This document shows, in pieces, positions 16,144 through 21,321 of a stretch of 21,321 nt of DNA. The stretch spans positions 1 to 21,321 of the forward strand of contig CATYIV010000035.1 in assembly GCA_958407465.1 (NCBI GenBank), read 5' to 3'. Position 1 is the first letter of the stretch, and every line of letters starts with the position of its first letter. The notes beneath the pieces were generated by a model. It ran no database searches, was not told the DNA's origin, and saw nothing but the letters and a program-made list of their open reading frames with translations. Origin of the DNA: an uncultured Collinsella sp. (GTDB taxonomy: Bacteria > Actinomycetota > Coriobacteriia > Coriobacteriales > Coriobacteriaceae). Made by a program: the position numbers and the translations under genes.

Positions 16144-17081
16144 TGGTTTCTCCCAGGGCAGGACTTTCCGCCGTTGCGATCGTCGGTCCGACGGCGGTTG
16201 GTAAGAGTGATGTTGCCGACCGTTTGGCAGCTCGTCTTTCGTCCGAAGTGCTGTCGTGCGATGCGATGCAAATCTATCACGGCATGGACATCGGTACCGC
16301 AAAGATGGCGCCCGATGAGTGTACGGTGCCGCTGCGTCTCGTCGACATTGTAGAGCCGGGTGTGGCATATTCTGCTGCGCTTTATCAGGCTGACGCTCGC
16401 GCGCATGTTGAACGTCTCCTTGGTTCGGGTTGCCTGCCGGTTTTTTGCGGAGGTACGGGGCTGTATCTCAAGGCCGCCCTCGATGAGATGGACTTTCCCT
16501 CGGGTGAACTTGAGGACGATCGTCGTATGGGCTATCAGGAGCTTGCCGAGCGTATTGGCGAGGAAGAGCTGCATGCCCTGCTTGCCGAGCGCGACCCAGA
16601 ATCGGCTGCTGTTATTCATCCCCATAATGTGCGCCGTGTGATTCGTGCGCTCGAGATGCATGATGATGGTATTTCCTATGCACAGCAAAAAAGTCAGTTT
16701 AGTGTTCCGCGCGAGCATTATCATGCTCTATGGTTTGGTCTGACGCGTAATCGCGAGGTGCTCTACGAGCGCATTAACCTGCGCGTCGATCTGATGTTTG
16801 AGCAGGGTCTTGTCGATGAGGTTCGCGGTCTTATGGACCAGGGGCTGGGAGATGCCCTGACTTCGATGCAGGCAATTGGCTATAAAGAGATCATTGATGC
16901 TTTCAATGGCGTGATTTCTATGGATGAGGCTCGCGAACTCATCAAGATGCGTTCGCGTCGCTATGCCAAACGTCAGCTTTCGTGGTTTAAGCGCGATGAC
17001 CGTATCGTGTGGTTTGATATGGACGAGTTTACGATCGATGAGGTCGTTGAGGACATCCTGCATCGTATTGAGGCTGCCTAA
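16143..17081 (+). CDS. miaA: tRNA dimethylallyltransferase MiaA
   Basis: A 312-residue enzyme that transfers a dimethylallyl group to N6 of A37, producing the substrate for MiaB. The P-loop GPTAVGKS is at residues 15-22, Asp40 follows in SCDAMQIYHGMDIGTAK, and FCGGTGLYLKAAL, IGYKEI and KRQLSWFKRD are family hallmarks. Length is normal. It overlaps miaB and hflX by one base at each end (TAATG both times), so the three are almost certainly co-translated. Confidence 0.97.
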   Translation: MVSPRAGLSAVAIVGPTAVGKSDVADRLAARLSSEVLSCDAMQIYHGMDIGTAKMAPDECTVPLRLVDIVEPGVAYSAALYQADARAHVERLLGSGCLPVFCGGTGLYLKAALDEMDFPSGELEDDRRMGYQELAERIGEEELHALLAERDPESAAVIHPHNVRRVIRALEMHDDGISYAQQKSQFSVPREHYHALWFGLTRNREVLYERINLRVDLMFEQGLVDEVRGLMDQGLGDALTSMQAIGYKEIIDAFNGVISMDEARELIKMRSRRYAKRQLSWFKRDDRIVWFDMDEFTIDEVVEDILHRIEAA

Positions 17082-18370
17082 TGGCCCGTTTCCCCCTTGT
17101 TCCCACGGCACCCGAGCCCGAGCGTGCCATATTAGTTGGTGTTGAGTGGCGCGACAATGCATGGCCGCTCGATCGCTCGCTTGATGAGCTGGAGCGTCTT
17201 ACCCACACGGCTGGTGCCCAGTGCGTGGCACGCTTGTCACAGCGTTTGGTAAAGCCGTATCCTAAATCGTTTATCGGTTCCGGTAAGGTTGAAGAGCTGT
17301 GCGGCCTGGTGCATCGCATGGATGCCGATGTCGTTATTTTTGACGACGACCTGACGCCCTCGCAGCAATCCTATTTGGAGAAAGCCGTGGGCGAGCCGGT
17401 AAAGATTATCGATCGTACGGCACTGATCTTGGATATTTTTGGCCTGCATGCTCAGACGCGTGAGGGACGCCTACAGGTACAGCTGGCACAGCTTCAATAT
17501 CTGTTGCCTCGTCTGCGTGGCATGTGGAGCCATCTCGCCAAGGAACAGACGCGCGGCGGCATCGGCTCACGCTTTGGTCAGGGCGAAAGTCAGCTCGAGG
17601 TCGACCGTCGCCTCATTCGTAATAAGATCGCTGCGCTTCGTCGTGAGCTCAAGCAGGTTGAACAGCGTCGCGATGTTCAATCCAAGAGCCGCATTGAGTC
17701 ACCGGCGTTTCGCGTCGCGTTAGCCGGTTATACCAATGCGGGTAAATCGTCGTTGCTCAATCGTCTGACCGGATCTACGGTGCTTTCGCAGGACAAGCTG
17801 TTTGCTACGCTCGACCCGACGACGCGTTCGTATCGCCTGCCCGGCGGTCGTGGCATGACGATTACCGATACTGTTGGCTTTATTCAAAAGCTACCGCATG
17901 GTCTCGTTGATGCCTTTAAGTCCACGCTGTCTGAGGTTCTTGGTGCCGATCTGATCCTTAAAGTTGTGGATGCCTCTGACGAGGACTACGAGCGCCAGCT
18001 CGAGGCAGTCGATCGCGTTCTTGACGAGATCGGTGCCGGCGAGCGTTTGACGCTTACGGTGTTCAATAAAATCGATCTTCTCGATAGCGTTGATCGATTG
18101 AGTTTCCGTCGTCGCTATCCCGAGGCCGTGCTGTTCTCGGCCCAGACGGGCGAGGGACTCGACGATCTCGTCGACCGTATTGCTCGCGAGGCGGCTGCCA
18201 CCGATGTGTTGCTCTCCGCTGAAATCCCGTATCGCGAGGGCGCCCTCATCACGCTGGTGCATGAACAGGGAACCCTTTTGCACGAGGAATATCTTGAGGG
18301 CGGCGTTCGTATTGTTGCGAAGCTGCCGGCTCGTATCGCGCCGCGGCTCAAGCGTTATCGCACCGAGTAG
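17081..18370 (+). CDS. hflX: GTPase HflX
   Basis: A 429-residue ribosome-associated GTPase that splits stalled or heat-damaged ribosomes. The N-terminal HflX domain includes SFIGSGKVEEL and FDDDLTPSQQSYLEKAVG; the linker carries GGIGSRFGQGESQLEVDRR. GTPase motifs are G1 GYTNAGKS (216-223), G3 DTVG (263-266) and G4 NKID (329-332). The gene starts on the miaA stop (TAATG). Its last 16 bases overlap the 3' end of the convergent minus-strand membrane gene. A miaA-hflX order is also seen in proteobacteria, here without hfq. Confidence 0.96.
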   Translation: MARFPLVPTAPEPERAILVGVEWRDNAWPLDRSLDELERLTHTAGAQCVARLSQRLVKPYPKSFIGSGKVEELCGLVHRMDADVVIFDDDLTPSQQSYLEKAVGEPVKIIDRTALILDIFGLHAQTREGRLQVQLAQLQYLLPRLRGMWSHLAKEQTRGGIGSRFGQGESQLEVDRRLIRNKIAALRRELKQVEQRRDVQSKSRIESPAFRVALAGYTNAGKSSLLNRLTGSTVLSQDKLFATLDPTTRSYRLPGGRGMTITDTVGFIQKLPHGLVDAFKSTLSEVLGADLILKVVDASDEDYERQLEAVDRVLDEIGAGERLTLTVFNKIDLLDSVDRLSFRRRYPEAVLFSAQTGEGLDDLVDRIAREAAATDVLLSAEIPYREGALITLVHEQGTLLHEEYLEGGVRIVAKLPARIAPRLKRYRTE

Positions 18371-19059
18371 ACGAGCTCCAAAAAGCCCAGAATAATGGGC
18401 TGATGCAGTAGATAAAAGGGGAGTGCGTGACGTCCAAGGCTGGCGAGCTCCGGGATGGGATTGGCGTAGGCCCAGCTAGGGACGGTCTTATCGATTCCCT
18501 TCGCTATGTGTGCGGCGAAGTATCCTGCAAGATACATAAAGAAAAACGGGATGATGGGGTAGTAATCACCTGAGACAAACCCAGGGCTCGGAAATCCCAG
18601 CCACGCCAGGTAGGGGACAGGGTAGATCGTTTTGGGGATGCTCCAGGTGAGGGCAAACAACAAAAGGCATAGGGACATGCCCCATCTCGCCGATATCTTC
18701 TTAAGGACGGGATCGGTCAACGCCACGATGCCGGTACATGCGGCCATGCAGTAGATGATGCCAAAATTAACAGAATCGTCAACTGAGACAAGTGTTGTTG
18801 CCAACCAGACGACGAGTGCTGCTAAGGCGTATTTGGCGGCACGTTTGATATTGTTGCGCGAAAGGGTGCACATCCAACCCGCGATAAACAAAAATACCCA
18901 GCTGATGCTGGCGCGCCAGATGTCTTGAAAGACAGTCTGGGTAAACCAGGGCATATCCCAGTCGTACAGGTAGGCAAGATCGTAGCAAGCGTGAAAACCT
19001 GCCATTGAAATCATCGTAAGCCCGCGGACGGTATCAAAGATGGTGATGCGTTTTTGCAT
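18355..19059 (-). CDS. DUF1624/heparan-alpha-glucosaminide acetyltransferase-like membrane protein
   Basis: A 234-residue polytopic membrane protein with the N-terminal RITIFDTVRGLTMISMAGFHACYDL motif (positions 4-28; R12, G13, H23, D27) typical of the DUF1624/HGSNAT-catalytic family, and a C-terminal GRHALPFYLLHQPIIL segment. About seven hydrophobic helices are visible. Relatives transfer acyl groups to sugars across membranes; the substrate here is unknown. Its ATG overlaps the lexA TAA on the same strand (TAATG), so it should share the lexA transcript and be damage-inducible. Its 3' end overlaps hflX tail to tail by 16 bases. Confidence 0.85.
   Translation of the reverse strand: MQKRITIFDTVRGLTMISMAGFHACYDLAYLYDWDMPWFTQTVFQDIWRASISWVFLFIAGWMCTLSRNNIKRAAKYALAALVVWLATTLVSVDDSVNFGIIYCMAACTGIVALTDPVLKKISARWGMSLCLLLFALTWSIPKTIYPVPYLAWLGFPSPGFVSGDYYPIIPFFFMYLAGYFAAHIAKGIDKTVPSWAYANPIPELASLGRHALPFYLLHQPIILGFLELVYSVR
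18380..18401 (-). terminator. Terminator-like hairpin inside the 3' end of the DUF1624 gene
   Basis: Read on the minus strand, AGCCCA, loop TTATTC and TGGGCT are followed by a T-run (TTTTT shared with the stem end, then GG). The six-bp stem lies 23 bases before the stop codon. It could end lexA-operon transcripts early or simply reflect codons for HQPIILGF. Confidence 0.35.
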
Positions 19060-19703
19060 TACGAGAACCGGCGCATCAAGCCGACGACTTTGCCCAAGAT
19101 AACGGGATTCGTTGCATAGATAGGCTCCATGGTGTCATTCTCAGGCTGCAGGCGTACGCGTCCCTGCTCCTTGTAGAACGTCTTGACGGTCGCTGAACCA
19201 TCAATCATAGCCACGACAATTTCGCCGTTCATGGCACTCTTTTGTTCACGGACGATGATGTAATCGCCATTGAAGATACCGACATTGATCATTGAGCTCC
19301 CATGCACCTCAAGGATAAAGGAACCCTGATCAGTGGCGATTTCGGTCGGGATAGTAAATGTGTCTTCGATATTCTGCTCGGCCAGAATGGGAATCCCAGC
19401 CGCGACGCGACCAACGAGCGGTAGTGAGACCGTTCCGCGAGGTGCGGTGGTCTCGTCAGATTTAGAAATTGAGACAGAGGAACCGTCCTCGTTAAAGAGT
19501 TCCAGAGCGCGCGGTTTGGTGGCATCGCGCTTGAGTAGCCCGCGCGCCTCCAGGGCAGATAGATGGGCGTGCACGGTGCTGGGGGAGGAAAGGCCCACGG
19601 CAGAAGCCATCTCGCGCACGCTGGGCGGATAACCCTTCTCCTGCTGATATTCCTTGATGAAGTCGTAAATTTGCTGCTGACGCTTGGTAATTTTGCGAGC
19701 CAT
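19059..19703 (-). CDS. lexA: SOS repressor LexA
   Basis: A 214-residue SOS repressor and S24 peptidase. The winged helix-turn-helix spans about residues 1-65 (KRQQQIYDFI, PPSVREMASAVGLSSPSTVHAHL). The self-cleavage bond is Ala102-Gly103 in GRVAAGIP. The catalytic pair is Ser137 (GSSM) and Lys174 (TVKTFYKE), 37 residues apart as in E. coli LexA. ATG 19703 is chosen because GAGAGGA lies about seven bases upstream; the open frame extends through the operators to 19808 but that portion is promoter DNA. Three LexA boxes in the upstream region indicate autoregulation and shared control of the divergent LysM gene. Confidence 0.96.
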   Translation of the reverse strand: MARKITKRQQQIYDFIKEYQQEKGYPPSVREMASAVGLSSPSTVHAHLSALEARGLLKRDATKPRALELFNEDGSSVSISKSDETTAPRGTVSLPLVGRVAAGIPILAEQNIEDTFTIPTEIATDQGSFILEVHGSSMINVGIFNGDYIIVREQKSAMNGEIVVAMIDGSATVKTFYKEQGRVRLQPENDTMEPIYATNPVILGKVVGLMRRFS

Positions 19704-19726
19704 CAGGGCATCCTCTCTACCCATGT

Positions 19727-19740
19727 CAAACAAATGTTCG
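19727..19740 (-). promoter_or_regulatory. LexA box 1 (lexA-proximal)
   Basis: On the minus strand it reads CGAACATTTGTTTG, one mismatch from CGAAC-N4-GTTCG. It lies 24 bases upstream of the lexA ATG, placed to block lexA transcription. Confidence 0.8.
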
Positions 19741-19748
19741 AATTTTGC

Positions 19749-19778
19749 TTGACAGGAACAACTGTTCGAAGATAATAA
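19749..19778 (+). promoter_or_regulatory. Probable LysM-gene promoter
   Basis: TTGACA (19749-19754) is followed by GATAAT (19771-19776, spacer 16) or TAATAA (19773-19778, spacer 18). LexA box 2 fills the spacer, the same arrangement as at recA. The lexA promoter on the other strand is less clear. Confidence 0.7.
19755..19768 (+). promoter_or_regulatory. LexA box 2 (central)
   Basis: GGAACAACTGTTCG has one mismatch to CGAAC-N4-GTTCG. It lies between the -35 and -10 of the plus-strand promoter and starts exactly 28 bp from box 1. Confidence 0.88.
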
Positions 19779-19782
19779 TAAC

Positions 19783-19796
19783 CGAACATTCGTTCT
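19783..19796 (+). promoter_or_regulatory. LexA box 3 (LysM-proximal)
   Basis: CGAACATTCGTTCT has one mismatch to the SOS consensus and starts exactly 28 bp after box 2, at about the expected transcription start of the LysM gene. Confidence 0.85.
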
Positions 19797-19863
19797 CGCG
19801 CTAGACATTTTTGTCCGCGCGGCTTGATAAAACTGTTCTCAGCAAAACACGCGAGAGGAGAAC

Positions 19864-20316
19864 ATGATGAACGCAACGAATATGGTCCAGGGAAACCTCG
19901 CCCTTAAGCTCGAGACGTCTGCAGAATACACTTTTACGGTTGTTCAGGGTGGCTGCTCCGGCTTTCAGCCTTTGACCGTAAAGCCTGCTCGCAATCAGCA
20001 GGCTGTAGCCGCGCCGGGCCGCGTTGCCCTGAAGGTTCCGACGATTGTCGCCGTTGCCGTTGCGCTTACGCTCTTCTTTGTCCTTGCTACGTCGGTCTTT
20101 AGCGCTCGTCACGCCGCGTATGCCGAGTCCGTTTCCAACGTTACCTATGAGACCATTCGCGTTCAGTCTGGTGATTCTCTTTGGTCGCTTGCCGAGGAAT
20201 ATCCAATCGAAGGCCTTTCCACGCAAGAGACTTCCGACATGATCCGTAACGTCAATCATCTGGAGCATGGTTCGCTCGCCGCCGGTGCGCATCTTAAGGT
20301 TCCTGCTCGTTCGTAA
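19864..20316 (+). CDS. LysM membrane protein, putative SOS-induced division inhibitor (YneA/Rv2719c-like)
   Basis: A 150-residue protein with a cytoplasmic N-terminus (about 1-57), one membrane helix (about 58-80) and a C-terminal LysM domain (about 96-147, IRVQSGDSLWSLAEEYP to AAGAHLKVPAR) that should bind peptidoglycan outside the cell. In Bacillus, YneA (membrane helix plus LysM) diverges from lexA and delays division during SOS; mycobacterial Rv2719c sits between lexA and nrdR. The order and SOS operators here match, so a damage checkpoint role is a reasonable inference. Sequence similarity beyond LysM cannot be judged by eye. ATG 19864 and 19867 are adjacent; the ribosome site AGGAG (19856-19860) spaces better to 19867. 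Confidence 0.85.
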   Translation: MMNATNMVQGNLALKLETSAEYTFTVVQGGCSGFQPLTVKPARNQQAVAAPGRVALKVPTIVAVAVALTLFFVLATSVFSARHAAYAESVSNVTYETIRVQSGDSLWSLAEEYPIEGLSTQETSDMIRNVNHLEHGSLAAGAHLKVPARS

Positions 20317-20329
20317 TCATTATCGCGCT

Positions 20330-20373
20330 GCGCATGGTACCCTTGTTATCGTTTAAGAGGAGGTACCATGCGC
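20330..20373 (+). promoter_or_regulatory. 12-bp perfect inverted repeat enclosing the nrdR start
   Basis: GCGCATGGTACC (20330-20341) and GGTACCATGCGC (20362-20373) are perfect reverse complements around a 20-base loop. The nrdR ATG (20368-20370) is inside the right arm, and the ribosome site AAGAGGAGG straddles loop and stem. In a LysM-nrdR transcript this would fold and hide the start codon. No NrdR-box consensus is seen in it. Confidence 0.8.
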
Positions 20374-20811
20374 TGTCCCAAATGCGGCAAGGCACATACC
20401 CGCGTCGTTGATTCCCGTATGCAGGAGTCAAATAACACCATTAAGCGTCGCCGCGAATGTTGCTCGTGTAACTATCGCTTTACAACGTTCGAACGATGCG
20501 AAGACCCAATCGAGGTCATTAAGTCGGACGGAACCAAGCAGCGGTTCGATCGCAATAAGCTGCTCGTCGGCTTGATGCGCGCCACTATCAAGCGCGATAT
20601 CGACACTAAGAAGCTCAATGAGATTATCGATGACATCGAGGTCGAGCTGCGCTCTCGCACGCTGACGGCCGTTACGTCCCATGAGTTGGGTGACATGGTA
20701 CTCAAGCGCTTGGCCAAGATCGACAAGGTGGCGTACATTCGCTTTGCCTCGGTCTACCGCGATTTCAAAGACGTCGATGAGTTTCTGCAAGAGCTCGACA
20801 AGCTAAGGTGA
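20368..20811 (+). CDS. nrdR: Transcriptional repressor NrdR
   Basis: A 147-residue nucleotide-sensing repressor of ribonucleotide reductase genes. An N-terminal zinc ribbon uses Cys3, Cys6, Cys31 and Cys34 (MRCPKC and [16 protein letters not shown]), followed by an ATP-cone domain from about residue 47 ([17 protein letters not shown]) to 138. AGGAGG precedes the ATG by four bases, but both lie in a strong inverted repeat that may limit translation. dut starts four bases after the stop, so a regulator of dNTP supply is paired with dUTP removal. The lexA-LysM-nrdR neighbourhood is known in actinobacteria. Confidence 0.97.
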   Translation: MRCPKCGKAHTRVVDSRMQESNNTIKRRRECCSCNYRFTTFERCEDPIEVIKSDGTKQRFDRNKLLVGLMRATIKRDIDTKKLNEIIDDIEVELRSRTLTAVTSHELGDMVLKRLAKIDKVAYIRFASVYRDFKDVDEFLQELDKLR

Positions 20812-20815
20812 TTCC

Positions 20816-21259
20816 ATGTCCAACATTACCGTCAACATAAAGCGTCTCGACCCCACCGTCGAGCTTCCCAAATACGCCCATCCCACCGATGCCGGCTTGG
20901 ATTTGCGCTCCAACGAGGACTGCATTCTGAAGCCCTTCGAACGCCGTCTGGTCTCTACTGGGCTGGCCATCGCCCTGCCCGATGGCTACGCCGGCTTCGT
21001 CCAGCCCCGAAGCGGTTTGGCCATCAAGCAGGGCCTGTCTATAGTCAATACGCCGGGCCTCATCGACGCCCACTACCGAGGAGAACTCAAGGTTATCCTC
21101 ATCAACCTGGATCCCTCCAACAACATCCAAATCAACAAAGGCGACCGCATAGCCCAACTCGTCATCCAAGAAGTCCCCACGGTCAACCTCATAGAAGTAG
21201 AAGAACTAGACGAAACCGACCGAGGCAACGGAGGCTTCGGCTCCAGCGGCGTCGCCTAG
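20816..21259 (+). CDS. dut: Deoxyuridine 5'-triphosphate nucleotidohydrolase
   Basis: A 147-residue trimeric dUTPase that converts dUTP to dUMP and keeps uracil out of DNA. All five motifs are present: TDAGLDLR (24-31), PRSG (64-67), [11 protein letters not shown] (82-92), GDRIAQLV (109-116) and the glycine-rich [10 protein letters not shown] (136-145). AAGG inside the nrdR tail provides a ribosome site, with the ATG four bases after the nrdR stop. From about 21070 onward the codons change style, with GAA, ATA, CTA, CGA and GGA where neighbouring genes use GAG, ATC, CTC/CTG and CGC/CGT. Confidence 0.96.
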   Translation: MSNITVNIKRLDPTVELPKYAHPTDAGLDLRSNEDCILKPFERRLVSTGLAIALPDGYAGFVQPRSGLAIKQGLSIVNTPGLIDAHYRGELKVILINLDPSNNIQINKGDRIAQLVIQEVPTVNLIEVEELDETDRGNGGFGSSGVA

Positions 21260-21321
21260 GGGCGCTCGTATCCCTCCCGCCCGGGGCTTACCTATATCAT
21301 TCCATGCTCAAACATTCTCGC
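21260..21321. other. Non-coding end of window
   Basis: Sixty-two bases after dut. TATCAT (21295-21300) could be a -10 element without a visible -35. An ATG at 21304 opens a frame that runs only six codons to the window edge, too short to call. Confidence 0.3.

Noticed and set aside
19704..19808. N-terminal extension of LexA
   Set aside because: This stretch is operator and promoter DNA with three LexA boxes; the standard LexA N-terminus starts at 19703.
19826..19839. Possible fourth LexA box before the LysM gene
   Set aside because: Only the GTTC half matches; the left half is GATAA and it breaks the 28-bp spacing.
20486..20495. CGTTCGAACG palindrome in nrdR
   Set aside because: The half-sites are in the wrong order and spacing for a LexA box (GTTC before GAAC) and it lies within coding sequence.
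1..21321. CRISPR arrays, tRNA/rRNA genes, insertion sequences, prophage or attachment sites
   Set aside because: No regular spacer-repeat array, cloverleaf with conserved arms, transposase/integrase motif or flanking inverted repeats were seen.

Overview
This window looks like a chromosomal housekeeping segment from a high-GC, Gram-positive actinobacterium of the Coriobacteriia type, most likely Collinsella or a relative. That assignment is inferred from strong GC-ending codon use, Actinobacteria/Firmicutes-type SOS boxes (CGAAC-N4-GTTCG), a lexA/LysM/nrdR cluster, and a Firmicutes-like order rnj-ftsK-rodZ-pgsA-pncC-recA-recX-rny-X-spoVS-miaB. No rRNA, tRNA, CRISPR array, insertion sequence or prophage was seen. 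Twenty protein genes are supported: eighteen on the plus strand, and lexA plus a membrane acyltransferase-like gene on the minus strand.

Region 1 (1-9354) carries RNase J, the FtsK/SpoIIIE DNA translocase, a RodZ-like membrane protein, YajQ, RimO, PgsA and PncC (CinA C-terminal domain). The genes are close together or overlapping and the run closes at a strong hairpin (9331-9354). Region 2 (9355-11497) is the recA-recX unit. It has its own promoter (TTGACC-17-TATTAT) with a perfect SOS box in the spacer. Upstream lies an unexplained array of TTTGGTC-like heptamers with an approximately 11-bp period.

Region 3 (11498-18370) starts at a consensus-like promoter (TTGACA-17-TACGAT) and a structured leader before RNase Y. 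One base after rny comes an uncharacterised GHKL ATPase with MutL-like motifs, occupying the slot that ymdB holds in Bacillus. Then come spoVS, preceded by an 18-bp perfect palindrome, and the overlapping miaB-miaA-hflX chain. MiaA and MiaB carry out successive steps of tRNA A37 modification; HflX is a ribosome-rescue GTPase.

Region 4 (18355-21259) is an SOS and nucleotide module. lexA and a DUF1624-type membrane protein are read on the minus strand and are translationally coupled. A LysM membrane protein, positioned like YneA of Bacillus and Rv2719c of Mycobacterium, diverges from lexA. Three SOS boxes lie in the shared region at exact 28-bp intervals. nrdR follows, with its start codon inside a perfect 12-bp inverted repeat, then dut. 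The most promising leads for undescribed biology are the GHKL protein between rny and spoVS, the nrdR start-codon hairpin, the phased repeats upstream of recA, the SOS-linked membrane acyltransferase gene and the spoVS palindrome.
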